64,000 bases of DNA, from the NCBI GenBank assembly GCA_950295325.1, contig OX485803.1, positions 71,935,554-71,999,553 on the forward strand, read 5' to 3'. The DNA comes from Polytrichum commune. Taxonomy: Eukaryota; Streptophyta; Polytrichopsida; Polytrichales; Polytrichaceae. Under the pieces are notes generated by a model that ran no database searches, was not told where the DNA came from, and worked only from the letters and a program-made list of their open reading frames with translations. Positions within the stretch are counted from its first letter, which is position 1. Each line of letters starts with the position of its first letter. The position numbers and the translations under genes were made by a program. Below are positions 36,094 through 49,145 of the stretch, piece after piece.

Positions 36094-36872
36094 ATGGTAA
36101 TTACACCTATACTCATTTGTGCATAATTTTTATCCATTAGATATCCTTAACATTTATGTTGGGTCTTGACGATAATTGAAGAGATTTTCAACACATCTTA
36201 ACATGTAGTTTTTGGACATTGTACATGGGTGCAAGCATGGTAAAGTGGACCAAAATAGTTCTCCGGTATACTTCAAACCATAACTTCTTTGGTCAAAGGC
36301 CTAAAAGTAGTAGCAAAGTGTTGTTTAAATTGGATTTTTTTTTCATGATGACCTCTATTGGTGTTAGATAATCAAATATAAAATATCAAGTTGAGATCTT
36401 CAATACTTATCATTACAAGTGATGCTCAAAAGCAAATGGTTGAATCTATTTTTGAACGCAGATTTCATGACCTTAAATATTTTAAAGTTGGATTTTTTTC
36501 TCTCATATTCCTTGAAATCATTATACACTTCAAGGCATCGTCACAAAACTTTGTGGAAAACCATCAATTTAATGTAATTTTATCGTACTTCAAACACATT
36601 TCAGATAGTCACTTGTTCAATATCACCTACTTGCACACCATTTGTATCGTCTTCTAAAATATGTAGACTTTTCTTGAAATTGTTTTTGTCATCATAAATT
36701 ACACAACTTTTGTAGATCAATATGTTTTTTCAATGTCTATGAATTTTTTTTCCACATAATTCAAAACTAATGTATATTTTTGAATTACTTTCACTTAACA
36801 TTAGGCAGGGATCAGGAGTTGTCCACTTTACTGTGCTTGCCCCCACATATAATCTATGAATATTCAAATTGT

Positions 36873-36909
<37 letters not shown>

Positions 36910-37697
36910 GTATTTATTTTATGGAGGTACCTGTAAATATTTCATTTTTGGGCAAGGATCACATCTAGGTGTAGTTATCATAAAATAAGGGGCTCAAGAC
37001 GTTGAAAGTGTATGAGTATGCTCCAAACACATTTCACCACAAAAAAATGAATTATGTTTTGATCTGCCCAGGGGGCAAGTAAATTATTTGTAGTGGGACA
37101 GATCTTAGAATTATGTAAGAGTTGCAATTTTATTGATTGAAAGATTCCAATTAAATTTTGATTGGCTTACCCCTTGGGAATGGTGCAGTCTAGCTCCTTG
37201 TTATTGGTTTCATATTCACAATCAAACCCGTGTCATTCTAGTCACTTCGTGTTAGATTGTAGTGGTATATATATATATTGTCAAATACTCATACCCAACT
37301 AGTATTAAAAGCATGGAATCTTCATTACATATACATGAATGGCACTTCCATATATATATATATATCATTCGGCTATACATACCAACCAAGAACCTTCATA
37401 GCTAGGTAAAACCGTCTTTTACCAATATGGTTCATAATGATATTGACCATAAAAACAACTCAAGCATATAAAGATTCTTTCATCGTGATACATGCACCAA
37501 ACAACAATCTTTGATTGGTACTACAATCTTGATATCCTCGAAAGATTCATTGATACCGTCATTGATGTTGATGATGATTGATACGATGCATTCACCTATA
37601 TATTGGCGCAACAATGATGAGGACACCGACATAACAGGGTCATCAGCAACCATTCAAGAACCCTTGCTCTTGAGCATGGTCCCATATGCTCGGTGGC
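36094..37697. other. Gene-free AT-rich spacer
   Basis: Contains a (TA)n tract at 36876-36905 and shorter TA tracts near 37265 and 37352. No gene is supported. Confidence 0.5.
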
Positions 37698-37700
37698 TTA

Positions 37701-38023
37701 GGGCCACTTCACACATGAGATTGAAGGCCCGTGATCATTGCATTCTAAGATCTCTCATTGGTCAAAGATGCGGAGACCATCCAAGTTCACCTCACACTAT
37801 ATGGTGAAAGGCTAAGGGCTCAAAGAAATCATCATGGATCAAAATATCTACATGGAAAACTACAAACAATAATTATTTCATGATGTGCCGGAACTTGTGT
37901 CCTCGAAGAGATAGGCATGACGCAAATTATAGCAAACCCTATCAATGGTACAACCTTTCGATGAGAATTAAAGGATCTCACAACTACATGGTCACGGCCC
38001 TTGGCTTGTGTGTGAAGTGACCC
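37701..38023 (+). mobile_element. Tourist-like MITE, 323 bp
   Basis: The ends GGGCCACTTCACACATGAGA and, inverted, GGGTCACTTCACACACAAGC lie between TTA triplets at 37698-37700 and 38024-38026. The termini match the 498-bp family but the middle is shorter and different, so it is a deletion or recombined derivative. Confidence 0.85.
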
Positions 38024-38121
38024 TTATTTCATCCATAGGTGAATGAGGGGTCATAGAAGACATCGGAGCCTCTAGTTGGCATCTTTCCTCCCAAAGAACA
38101 AGGACTCCCAACGGCAACACT

Positions 38122-38332
38122 ATTTTGTCTAATTAGTGTGGGTTACCACTTGGAGTTACATGTTGCTATGACTTTTTACCGAGAGCATCAATTTTTACCC
38201 AAAGAATATAAACAGTTAGTAAGCACACCGAAGGATATGACATAACTTACTTGGTTAAAAAAAATGTCATGTAGGTAACAAGTCATAGCAACCCGTAACC
38301 ATGAATGGTAACCCACACTAATTAGACCAAAT
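38122..38332. mobile_element. Fold-back MITE, ~211 bp
   Basis: TIRs read ATTTTGTCTAATTAGTGTGG and, inverted from the right, ATTTGGTCTAATTAGTGTGG. Both continue GTTACCA and later GTTGCTATGACTT. No clear target duplication. Confidence 0.7.
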
Positions 38333-38452
38333 AATGTAGTTACATGTGAACCGGTTCAAGCTCAAGACTTCACGAAAATTACTAATTATTTTAAATGGAC
38401 TTATGAAACATACCTCAAAAGATCAAAGAAAAACCAACAGATGCCAACATAC

Positions 38453-38618
38453 CATTACTCAACTTAGCCATGGCGTTCTGGATTTGGGCGAACCAACCCA
38501 TACACTCGTTCCTTGTTGGATGCCTAAACCCTTGTCTCCAAGGAACCAATGTACGGGTTGGTTCACCCCAGCCCGGCGTTCTGTGGGCCATGGCTAACCA
38601 TAGTTAAGTTGAGTAATG
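38453..38618. mobile_element. Small fold-back element interrupted by a 94-bp palindrome
   Basis: Outer arms CATTACTCAACTTA...GCCATGGC and GCCATGGC...TAAGTTGAGTAATG face each other. The inner element 38481-38574 sits in the middle. Confidence 0.6.
38481..38574. mobile_element. 94-bp near-palindromic MITE
   Basis: Left arm GGGCGAACCAACCCATACAC...GTTCCTTG; right arm inverse GGGTGAACCAACCCGTACAT...GTTCCTTG. It is flanked by a perfect repeat GGCGTTCTG at 38472-38480 and 38575-38583 (9 bp, or 8 if the shared G belongs to the element). It is the minimal form of the 820-bp element at 13836-14655. As RNA it would fold into one long hairpin. Confidence 0.75.
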
Positions 38619-39167
38619 TTATGAGCATGCAACCGGTTAGGATAGGCAGTCAACCCTAAACCACTATAACAAGGGGACTCTTGAACAGAGCAGGACCAAC
38701 GAGCTCAAATGCACGTCAGTGGAACACACGAATGTTAAATTTTCTTTTCTTCTCTTTTCATTTCTTTTCTTGCAACCGGTTGGGCTTGGAAACACTAGGA
38801 TCTCAAGGGGGTAGTCCAACGATCTCCCTGGGCTCTTTTTCTTCCTCGAATTCACCATGAGATCATGGAAAGATGAAGATCGTGGCACTAACTTAGCATA
38901 CCTACTCTCAACTCTCCACACCTGACAACACAAACACATTACAAAACGCTTCAGCAGCGTCATCAGTTACTATGCTGTACATACAGCTCACAACCACATC
39001 ATGTAACATGTGTTGTGATTGTATACTCCAAAAGTTTTGAGTACATCCCGCAATCCCCCAACTTTGTCACTCAACTTGCTCCATCATTCCACCGTAATTA
39101 TTTGTTCATGTTGTGATTACCATCAAGCTTGTGACCAAAGCCGACAAATTCATTTTCCAGGAGTCTA

Positions 39168-39489
39168 GATAGATAGATAGATAGATAGAAACTCCGGTCT
39201 CTTTTTAGCAAGGGGCCGGCGTGAATAAAGTGTCCGTTCGTAATGCCAATGACCCGATGCCCACTGGACAAGAGGATATTGGGACAATACTACTCTCCCC
39301 TTTCGAGGATGGACACTATAGTGACACACTATACTAGTTCCTAGCTAGCCACTAGTGCCTTGAAGATACCGGACATGGTATCCCCCCCAAAGGGCTTTGA
39401 GGTACCCATACAACAAGGTCCAAGGACCCCCACCATAGTTGGGTGGACTAAGGTGGTGAGCACCACGCCGGCATGGGGAATAGAACCCA
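39168..39489 (-). mobile_element. Retroposed element with (TATC)n tail, minus strand
   Basis: On the minus strand it runs from GGGTTCTATTCCCC (a B-box-like motif) near 39489 to GAGACCGGAGTTTC(TATC)n near 39168. It is flanked by an 11-bp duplication CCAGGAGTCTA at 39157-39167 and 39490-39500. It shares its 3' ~140 bases with 34127-34264. The B-box-like start hints at a tRNA-derived SINE lacking its A box, but the A box was not found, so LINE 3' end is the alternative. Confidence 0.75.
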
Positions 39490-39500
39490 CCAGGAGTCTA

Positions 39501-41806
39501 CTACTACAGCAAACGCATCATCTTGAAACAGGCCACTGATTCCATATCAACCTAATTTACATGTATACTGTTTGTTTTTAAATACGTAAATGTGTAAGTG
39601 AAAAGTACCGCAGTAAGTACTGAAGCCCTTTTCACTTATTCGTTGAATTATGTAAGCCACTATACTGTATATCTGATTTGGTGTGGTGCAATATTACATT
39701 AGATAGCCAAAGCATTAGAGTTTATTCATAGAGTAAAGCAGTCCCGAATCCTAAGTCAATGGAAAACAACACAAAGTCGTGAAAGTCTTCTTTGAATTAA
39801 CATACAGAAAGAGTGGTGTTGGGTTGTTGCAAATCATTTTTTTAGCTTGTCTTACTAGGATGGGTGGGCCAAGCTAGCCTTGTATGAGCTGAATTGGGAT
39901 TAGGTCAGCATGATTCACGCACATATCATGTTTTAGATCCTAAAATTCTCTCAAAGTTTGAGAGGTGGAAAGAGAAGTTCCCAAAAGTTTCATCCAACTT
40001 TCAAAAGAGGCTCCAATATGTGATGAGCTAACCGTTTTCTCAAAGAAGGACCAAACCCACCGTTTCGTTCCTTTTGAGGGACTTTACAGATAACTTTATG
40101 ACATAGCGGGCTTTTGTTTTCTAGGATAGTAGTAGCCCATGAGAGGAGGATTTTAACCAAACTATATTAGTGGGGTTAAGAGTTATACTAGTTGTAGTGT
40201 GGTCATGAGACTACTACATTGTTTATAGTGAGTTATGTGGACCACACTATAAACGAGGGAGCCCACTCTAAAAACACCGGGGAAATTATCATGGACTCAC
40301 ACTATATTTCAGCCCACATTATGTAACATTAGAGGTCTATGTAGTGGATTACAATACTTTTATTGGATGGAAAATAGGGTGCAGCTAAGAGATTTTTAAC
40401 AAAGTGCAATTCAATTCATACCCATCCTACATGGGTGGTTTCAATTCTATGAAGTGGATATTTAACTCAATCCCATGAATAGAGCTTCTTCTTTTTGATA
40501 AGTATATATAAGTATATATATATATAATTTTATAGTGTAAACCTTAAAAAATGGTTATATTAATTATGGTATTTTACAAAATATAATAGTTTTCATCAAA
40601 GCTGCCTCAATATGATGGGTGTGATGTATGTGAAGTGATCGATGCAAAACAATTCCCTCGAGTTTAAGGTCCATCCTATCTCAATGTGTGAGGGTGTACA
40701 TTGTAGGCCACAATATATTGCAACATAGGGTCACACTATAAATCACACTATAAGTTTGCCCACAACATTTATTATTGACTATGCACTTAACAATACTTTA
40801 GTTGATATATGTCTCTAACACTCCTCGATATTCGTTAATGTGAACATTACGTGATTGGCCAAGGCCTAAACAACTTACATGAGATAGCTTAAGGCTTTGA
40901 CCAAGAGTTTTTTTTAATTCAACATTAGTTTGTCATAGATATTCTACTTGAGATCCATCAATTCTTGTCTACACATGCTAAGCCCAATTTTAAAATAACT
41001 TCAATTATCAAGTTGAAAGTAGACAAGTATGAAACCAATAGGGAGTTGAGTGAACATGCATGAGTAAGTGCTTCCCACCCATAAGAATGCTTGTTTCTTC
41101 AAGCTCTCAATCTCCCTAAGAGTCTAGTGTAATGGGGACCTCAACATGTTTGTCATGAAGTAATGATTGATAGAGGTTTAAAAGAAATGGGAGAAATCCA
41201 AAACTTAATGAAACAATATACAACAATGTGGAGTTCTAAACTGTAGCTTTGTATTCTCACTTAATTAAAATTGAAAAAAAAAACCTAAATGTTAAAAGAA
41301 TTGCTCTCATATCACATATGTGTTACAATGTATACTTCGAAGACTTGGTTTGGAGTTGGCTTATAAAAGATACTTACCACATTCATGATGAGTTTGTAAT
41401 CCATACCTTGGGGCAATCACATCCCCTTACGTTTCATAACCAAGTGCAATAAAATTTTCCCCTATATTAAATGACACAAATAAATTTTAAGCTTATGATA
41501 TTTTTCTACATATACATAACTATTGATAAAATAATTTTATATATATTTATAGTCATCTTCATTTTTGTAGTAATTTTTTTAGTTCAATTTTGCGTCAGTC
41601 TAGTTAGAAATGATATGTTTTATAATTAAAAATAAATTTAAAAAATCAAAGTTGGTTAACATTTTTTACGATGTTGTAGATATTGTGTATATCTACCCAT
41701 GAAACAAAAATTGATAAAATTTTGACCCATTTTGATGATGCTTTATGTAAAAAGTATATGTATTTATGTATTCATTTATGTATATATGTATATATGTATA
41801 TGTATT

Positions 41807-41838
<32 letters not shown>

Positions 41839-41939
41839 TGTATTATCACACGTGGTGTTCAACTTGACAATGGAATGCACCCCCAAGGATCCATACAAGG
41901 AGTTGACAAACTTATATTGAATATTTTTAGTTGGATAAT
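39501..41939. other. Gene-free spacer
   Basis: Around 40190-40330 and 40690-40760 there are short inverted TAGTGTGGTC/GACCACACTA-type motifs suggesting MITE debris without clear ends. A (TATG)n microsatellite is at 41809-41842. Frames here are low complexity. Confidence 0.45.
41809..41842. repeat. (TATG)n microsatellite
   Basis: About eight units, following a longer TATA/TGTA-rich lead-in from about 41760. Confidence 0.85.
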
Positions 41940-41955
41940 TTCTTTGGATTGGATC

Positions 41956-42073
41956 AAAGGGTGAAGTAGTTTTACATCTAACGTCATTGCCCTAAGGCGT
42001 GGCCAAGGATGGTTTATGAACATACACTCTGTTCACTCCGGCCTCGTCCGGAGACCGGAGTTTTTCCTTCTTC
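41956..42073 (+). mobile_element. 5'-truncated retroposed element with (TTC)n tail
   Basis: The 3' core CACTCCGGCC...GGAGACCGGAGTTT is followed by CTTC repeats. A 16-bp target duplication TTCTTTGGATTGGATC lies at 41940-41955 and 42074-42089. It is inversely related to 49146-49262. It shares the CCGGAG core with the TATC-tailed family but has a different tail. Confidence 0.82.
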
Positions 42074-42089
42074 TTCTTTGGATTGGATC

Positions 42090-42759
42090 TCATGAACTAG
42101 CCAACTTCAAATTATCTAGGGCAAAGAGGCTCTCAATTCATCCTTGCTCCTACCACAACTGATGTTTACATCTACCTACCAAGTCGTGTAATTCATGATA
42201 TGAGAAACTTGAACTTTGTGATTGAACTATATTTTCATATTTTGTTTAACATCTTTTGTTGCATGGAACGGCACAAGCATTTTTCAAACATTTTGGGTGC
42301 ACATCGTGCACACCACACAATTTGGCTATACATATTGGTGAAGTAGGGTGCTTGCATCTATACATTCATCAAATGCTTTCAATTTGCACCTAAAGAAGAA
42401 GGGAAAAAAGGGAAGGAAATGAAGGTCATCACATGCAATAGTTATTTTTTTATTAATTTATATGATGATATATGCAATAACCAAGAGTTACTTAACCACA
42501 TGATGGCACATGTAACAACTAGGATAAATTGAGGTATTTGTAGGCATTGTTATTAAATGAAGAGTTAGACAACCTAGAGAGAGAGAGAGAGCACGCCTTT
42601 GAACATAGATTGAGCCCATACATAATCCAAATCAAGTATATATGGCCAATCTAACCTTGTTAGGCATGGCCTAAGGTCCCCAATACCAAAATGCTCCTTA
42701 TATTTGGGTGGAATTTTTCACCTTAATGACAATTCAATATTTCATGGGGTTGATCTTGT
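42090..42759. other. Gene-free spacer
   Basis: Nothing recognised beyond a (GA)n tract near 42577. Confidence 0.45.
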
Positions 42760-44290
42760 TGTTGTCCACGACATGGCAAGCCACCCCACGCCACATGGAC
42801 ATATCCATTACTCACACTTTAAAACCCTTACTTGAAGAACTCCATAACATTCAAGCCCTCAAGTACAATCCCGCATAAAGCATATGCACCAACAACTCAT
42901 TTATACATCCCCTCCCCCAACAAACAAGGAGTTGGCAACATTGTTGGCTTAAGGGTATACATCCCAACCACCAATATCTGAATAGCTACAAGACTCCATG
43001 GCCTCTAGATCATACCTCTAGGCATAACTCAATGCCATATTAATAGCCATTACCATCACACAACATCAACACCAAGATACCTTTATCTTTATGGGTAGTA
43101 TTAATAATATGTACTTAATAAATAACCACATACAACAATTGTCCTTCTAACACAACCATCATGACAAATTACTTGTTGCAACCAAAGTTAATCAGATTTG
43201 TTGGTTCACCCAAAAGATCAAAATACAAAAAGTCAAAGCTCACACTGGCATAATAGGCAATGAAATCGCCAACCAATTGGCAAACAAAGGAACCACACAC
43301 CCCCAACCTACAATCATACCCCAATTTACGTAGCGCACATCACACTCATATGGCCCAATGAAGTCCCAACATGCACACACAATGGTGCCATATGTCACCT
43401 ACACCCATATATAAACAAAACTTACCAACAAATCGAATTAAGGGTGGCGCAATAAAAGTGTGCATATGTAGATATATGGATATCCAATGAAAAAATTAAT
43501 CACATGCTCTCCAATCACTTATGGAAAAGCCACCCGAATCATAGACACGCAAACTACACAAACACTCAAATTCCGGTAACCACTGTAAACACATTTTTTG
43601 GCCCACCATGCATCCAAACCCCAACTGCACACTGTGCTCTCACAATGACAAAGACACGTGGCCCCACCTACTCTCAACTTGTTCCAAACCCCACATAAAA
43701 GGGCTCCACATAGCCGGGCACAACAACGCAATACGCCAAATAGAACACACCCTCTAGACAAACAAACACACGGGATCCCTGCATCCTCACCAATGCAATA
43801 TACCAAAACTCAACACAACAAGATATCACAGTCCCATAATGGCTACTACAATGCATGTGCCTCACCTCCCCATGCACATGCCTAACCACACTGCAACCTG
43901 ACATACTGTGCGTCTTAGGCACCCCATTGATAGTCAACGACCCATGATGCCCTCCTCGACAAACACTAAGCAATTTGTTGAAGTCACATATTGCCATGAC
44001 CGATTCCCTAATACCACCTGCACATAAACATCCAATAAATACAACCCGCTAAAAAACGCATGGTGGAAAGCTAATCCTCTCATAACCATAACCATGAGAG
44101 AGGCATCCACAAGCGCTCAATTGATGAGCTAGAACACCTTGAAATACCCAAAACATAAGTTAAGACACTCATAAAATGCATACACCAAATCGTCATTAAA
44201 TACCTTACATACCTTGTACTCGACAAGAGAAAACTAGACAATAACCAAGCCCGCATAGAACCACCGTAGTATAACACTCTTCCCATAACC
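42760..44290 (+). pseudogene. Dead LINE: RNase H and C-terminal remnant
   Basis: Although broken by many stops and frameshifts, successive frames read as the end of a non-LTR retrotransposon polyprotein. About 42775 has WQATPRHMDISITHTLKPLL. About 43079 has an RNase H strand FIFMGSINNMYLI, where the usual catalytic Asp appears replaced by Gly. About 43218 has KVKAHTGIIGNEIANQLANK, the canonical His-containing RNase H block with Asp replaced by Asn. About 44105 onward reads SIDELEHLEIPK and IKYLTYLVLDKRKLDNNQ, a C-terminal tail. The reverse transcriptase and ORF1 are not present. Clade assignment was not possible. Confidence 0.7.
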
Positions 44291-45022
44291 CATAGTTAAC
44301 TAGACACATATTATTTAAAGGAGCCCACCCTCTAAAAGGAAGGAAGTGCCCGTACCATGCAACTTGGTAACACATGACTATGGTATGGTGGAACAGGCTC
44401 CCATTCACGTTGGTTTTAAGAATTAAACCAATGTTACTCGTGCTTTCTTTTCTTCTTGTCCACGACTATAAACACCAACATTAAGAGAGGGCAAATATAA
44501 TGTGAAGACCTTTTGCAACATCAGACAAATGAACTTCATTGAGCAAGAAACATTACACCCTTGGGTGCAAATACATACTTAGTATTGAGGTCATTGATGT
44601 CGGGCATGAACATATTTTTGTTTTGTCCTTGACATAAGATAATCTACCAAATAAAGTTTCAAACCCCCACACACTAAAGGTTTTATAGACTTGATGAGGC
44701 TTGTTAATAGTGTATGTATGGGTCATGTATCAAGCATGTGGTTCTCTAGACGTTAAGGCCTTGGGTGAAGCCGACTTGTGTTCATTACATTTTGGGAAGT
44801 GAAAATAAACACTTGTGATTCTTAAAGCGTTGTTTTGTAGATTTCCTTAAACCATTATATCTGGAGAAGATCATGTACACATGCAAGAGTAGTGTGTTCA
44901 AGAGTAGTGTGTTAAGTAAGGTATGTCAACCTTATCATGATTAAAACATGTCAAAATATGGTTCACCATTTTAAGGATCTTGAATAGTTATGTGTGCAAT
45001 GTTTAGCTCTTGTGTAGGCAAC
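44291..45022. other. Gene-free spacer
   Basis: May include the 3' untranslated part of the LINE. No tail could be defined. Confidence 0.4.
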
Positions 45023-45232
45023 TACACTAAATATGTTCATTTAGTGTCACTACTTATTTGGAATTACACAATGCTATATCTTTTTACTATCGATGTAATT
45101 TTTTACCAAGTAAAGTTGCTAATGTTCTGTAATGTCCAAACAACCAATTTGACATTTGCTAGTAAAAGATGAGACACATAGTACATAGATATAGCATTGT
45201 GTAATTCCAACACTAAGTATCATATTAATGCA
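45023..45232. mobile_element. TACACTAAAT-end MITE, 210 bp, with 21-bp perfect inverted arms
   Basis: The ends TACACTAAATATGTTCATTT and, inverted, TGCATTAATATGATACTTAG belong to the same family as 1273-1398. Just inside them, 45060-45080 and 45188-45208 are perfect 21-base inverted repeats (GGAATTACACAATGCTATAT...). The element would fold into a long hairpin. Confidence 0.78.
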
Positions 45233-45878
45233 GTTTGGGGACACGTGTTGTCGTTGACAACCAACCGTTTTGGAACTTCGGACCAATGATTGCGTTGGTC
45301 CATGCTTGGCCTCACCATAGGTGTTCATGTTGTATATACATGATATGTTTTAGGTCTTGAATTCCACATTGAACATTTTAAGGTTGTAAATAAACAACAT
45401 GAAAATGAGGGTGCAACTTAGAGGCATGTTTGAATCCATCCCCGAACAAGTGCACTATGCATTTGTACAACAAATAAGAACATATAAAGTAAAAAACACT
45501 AGAAGGACTTTGTGAACTCCTATGCGACTCTAATAGATTAATTATTACACGTTGGGTTCCTTCTATGATTTGATCATACTATTATAAAGCAATGCACTAC
45601 ATATATTTGTTGTGAATGTTGAATATAATTGATTTTTTTGAATCTTCGAGGCCATGACATTGTTAGGGAAGGAAACCTCTTTGTTTTCTTTTTTCTTTTT
45701 TCTAATTTCAAGTATACCTTGCAAAGCTATTGTGGCACCATTGTAGACCACTATGCGAGGACAACAGTCTCTCCCCCTTCCAAGGAGATTCATGCAACAT
45801 AGTGCTATGGTAACTTTGACACTAACTAATTCATTTTTAAAAAGTGAAAGTGTCACATGTTAATGAACAAAAAAAAGC

Positions 45879-45901
45879 GGGGGGGGGGGGGGGGGGGGGG
45901 G
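45879..45901. repeat. G23 homopolymer
   Basis: Twenty-three consecutive G, the longest of six G or C runs of ten or more in the window. Confidence 0.9.
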
Positions 45902-46322
45902 AGAGGAGAAGAAGATGACCAAAACCGTAGTAAAGTTGATGTGGCACAAAAATAAGCCACAATTCAACCCACACAATCTTGAACTTGCCATGGTTCCATG
46001 GTACTTGGAGGAGATTACTCCCCCAAACAATCAAATATATCTACAAAATGTGAGAACATTGAATTTTTGAAAGAAATTATTTGAGCACGAACATGCTTTT
46101 AAATCGTGGGCCATATGTCCCATGTCGATCGGGTGAGCCTCAATTGCATTCACGTGCATCTCAAATTTTAACTTGATAGCGAGCTTCGTAGCAACAAATT
46201 TTGACAAGAATTGACAGTCTCAAATTTGACGTTCTCAAGTTGGAGCAACTAGTGAAAATTACATTTATAAAAGTAATAAATGACATGATGGATAACAAAA
46301 TTGGGTGGGAATGAAACATGTG

Positions 46323-46328
46323 CATACA

Positions 46329-46358
<30 letters not shown>
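46323..46358. repeat. (CATA)n microsatellite
   Basis: About nine units. Confidence 0.9.
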
Positions 46359-46359
<1 letters not shown>

Positions 46360-49009
46360 GTGGCGATGTTTCCTTGTTATGAAAACCTATTGGAACAAAA
46401 ACCATCGCCAAAACAAACCTACGTATAAATTACGGCGCGATTTCTCAATTTGGAAATTCACATACACAAACCAATAGCTCTACTAGAAATAGACATGATG
46501 ACCGCCAATCAATGTGATCATATTAGGGTATGTATGAGTTCGTTTCTTTTCTTTCTTGTAATGTTTATGTTCATGTTAACAAATTGAACGTTGGATCAAT
46601 TTGGTAGAACCTTTACGGACCACCCACAACTTGGTAGATGGATACTTTAGAAGTTATCTCGAACTTTGTTACGACATAGTTTTCGCATCATGACAAATCG
46701 AACGAAGGCTACAAATATCAAGTAAAACGTTTTACAAAACATTGACTATATCATCTTTGAAACGAAAGCTCTTTGGTGGAATGACATTTAATATATAAAC
46801 ATATATTGACTCGATGTTAAAGTACATGCCCATATCTAAAACATTTTGTTGATCTATGTGTGTATGTTGACCCCATAACAAAATGTAGGCCATGTTGCAA
46901 ATCTTCTATAAGACAAGTGTACTTGTTTTATTTTAGTGTTTAAGCACCAAGTCCACTATGACTACCTCCCCCCAAACCAAAAGATAGGAACTTTTCTTTT
47001 TGTTTTATGTAAAATGATGTCTACTCCATGAACGGGAATTCCTCAAATTTGATGTATAGAAAATTTCAACTCTCTCTATTATGAAGTCTTTCACACATCC
47101 ATCAATGTGATACACAACAATGCACAACCCTAGCTTTGATTCAAGGTCATTGTTTGCCTAAATGCATACGAAGCAAAATGGTGGTTATGGCCATTTATTT
47201 TTTATATTTGTTTTTCAATGCCTTTTTTTTCCTTAGGTTTCTTGCACTCAAAGATAATTAAGTCTTGCATCATCACAAATAACCCAAATCAAAATGGTAG
47301 TTTAACAATTCTTTGTTGGTGGACCTTCAAGTGGTTGGAACCCTTGATTTCGTCATTGTTGCATCCATTGTTCTTTAAGGAAAGTAGCGAGGTCATTGAC
47401 ATGAATATAATTGGGAGTTCCCACCATGTTATGAAACTATTATTTTCAAAGAAACATATTAATATCATGTGATTATGTGTTACATAAAAATATAGCTATT
47501 TATTGGAGGAAATTACTATCTATATAACATGTTGGAGATCAATGACAATGTACACATGTAGTCTAAAATGCACCCCTTACAACTAAAAACAAGGTTTATG
47601 ATCCATGTATTTATGTGTGTATATATACATACAAGCCAAACTCCTTGGGCTTTTAGGGGTTGAAATTACTACCAAGTCCATTAGCATACCTCATAAAGTG
47701 AGATCTCCTATGTCTAGTTTATACAAAGACATCCCATTTGTTTCAAACTGACTTATAAACTATCAACTTGCCACTAAAATGTCACACCTTGATCGAGGAT
47801 TGTGCATAAGTGTACATAGTTTGTACTCGATCCTTGAAAGGAATCAAAACAAAACTAGATTCACCATTGGCCCAACTAAAGTTTTCTCTTTGAAATTACT
47901 TTCTTTGAGCATTTGTCATAGTCATCTCGGGGAGTTCACTAGACATGTATACATGTATACACGTGCGTGACAAGGGTATTTATTCAAGGGGTATTTAATT
48001 ATACATCCTTCATTTTTTGTACCATATTATTATATAATTTGCTAATTTCTTATTTTTAAAATGACCCTATAATTATTTTTAAATTTGATGAAGCTCTAAT
48101 TTTAAGCTAGGTATGTTCATTATAATTATTTGATTTTGCTCCAAAGGGTTTAAGAGCATTCAAAGTACTAAGTCACCAAAATCCAAGGCACAATAAGGTT
48201 TTACATTAAGAGTGTTCATAAACAGTTTCAAACAACAAAATCAGCCCATGTTCCTCAATCAAGTTACACGGACAATTAAACACAATGGTACTGAGTGTCA
48301 AAAAAACAATTAAAACACCAACAACAAACGGATGTCAACCGACGGTCTAAACTCAGGACTTGGGAGTGAAATGGGACTTACATGCAAGCACGAGTTCCAA
48401 AGCTGGATTTGTGTGGTCGTTATGAAGATTCGACCTCCACTCAAAGTAGAGAGAGAGAATGACCTGCACAGGCCGCCTGCAAACCCCACCTCTCAGAAAG
48501 TCAACAACATCGAAGAAAAAACTCTCGCCAACACTAAACCACAAACCCCACCTCTCAAAACAGTGAAAAAAAACTCTCAAAACCTAATCCTCCAACAACG
48601 TTCTCCCCCAATTTTTCCTAAACCCTAATCCGTCAGCCACCCTCATCAATCTTTCATCCCATTTTTTCAACTAAATCAACGTAGTTTTTCATCCAAAATC
48701 TTCCCGCCTCTGAACACAAAGGACACCCTATTTTAAAAAAAAACCTAGGATCCTTTAATTCTATAGTATATTTTTACAAATATTTTAAAAATATGCGTTA
48801 TTTGTATCAAGCCTATATTATTTATAATACAAAATTTATCATACATACTCACCTATATTGCTTCTAAGAAAATTCTAAGTTTTTCCTTTTGTGAATATAA
48901 ATTACCCTATATTTTCCCGCACGTTGTTTTCTAATATTATCGCAGTGAACTCCCCGAGATAGTCATTTAAAGTAAAATTGATTAAAAAAAAGTAAAATGT
49001 ACAAGAAGG

Positions 49010-49010
<1 letters not shown>

Positions 49011-49036
<26 letters not shown>
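49011..49036. repeat. (TA)n microsatellite
   Basis: Thirteen TA units. Confidence 0.9.
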
Positions 49037-49041
<5 letters not shown>

Positions 49042-49145
49042 CCAATTAAAGTAATTTAGGACCAATATGAGAAATCAACAATGTAGTGACCAAGTCATGA
49101 AACCTTGCCATAATTGCCCTTTGTAAGTGGTGGGATGCTTACATT

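Larger units (their letters stand above)
45233..48999. other. Gene-free AT-rich spacer
   Basis: About 3.8 kb with no supported gene. Contains a 23-base G-run (45879-45901) and a (CATA)n microsatellite (46323-46358). The frame at 48332-48628 has no domain, splice support or homology I can name. Confidence 0.45.

Noticed and set aside
41683-41964. Tyr/Met/Cys-rich 93-codon frame
   Set aside because: It is the translation of a (TATG)n microsatellite.
43519-43997. Overlapping Cys-rich minus-strand frames
   Set aside because: Antisense shadows of the plus-strand LINE remnant.
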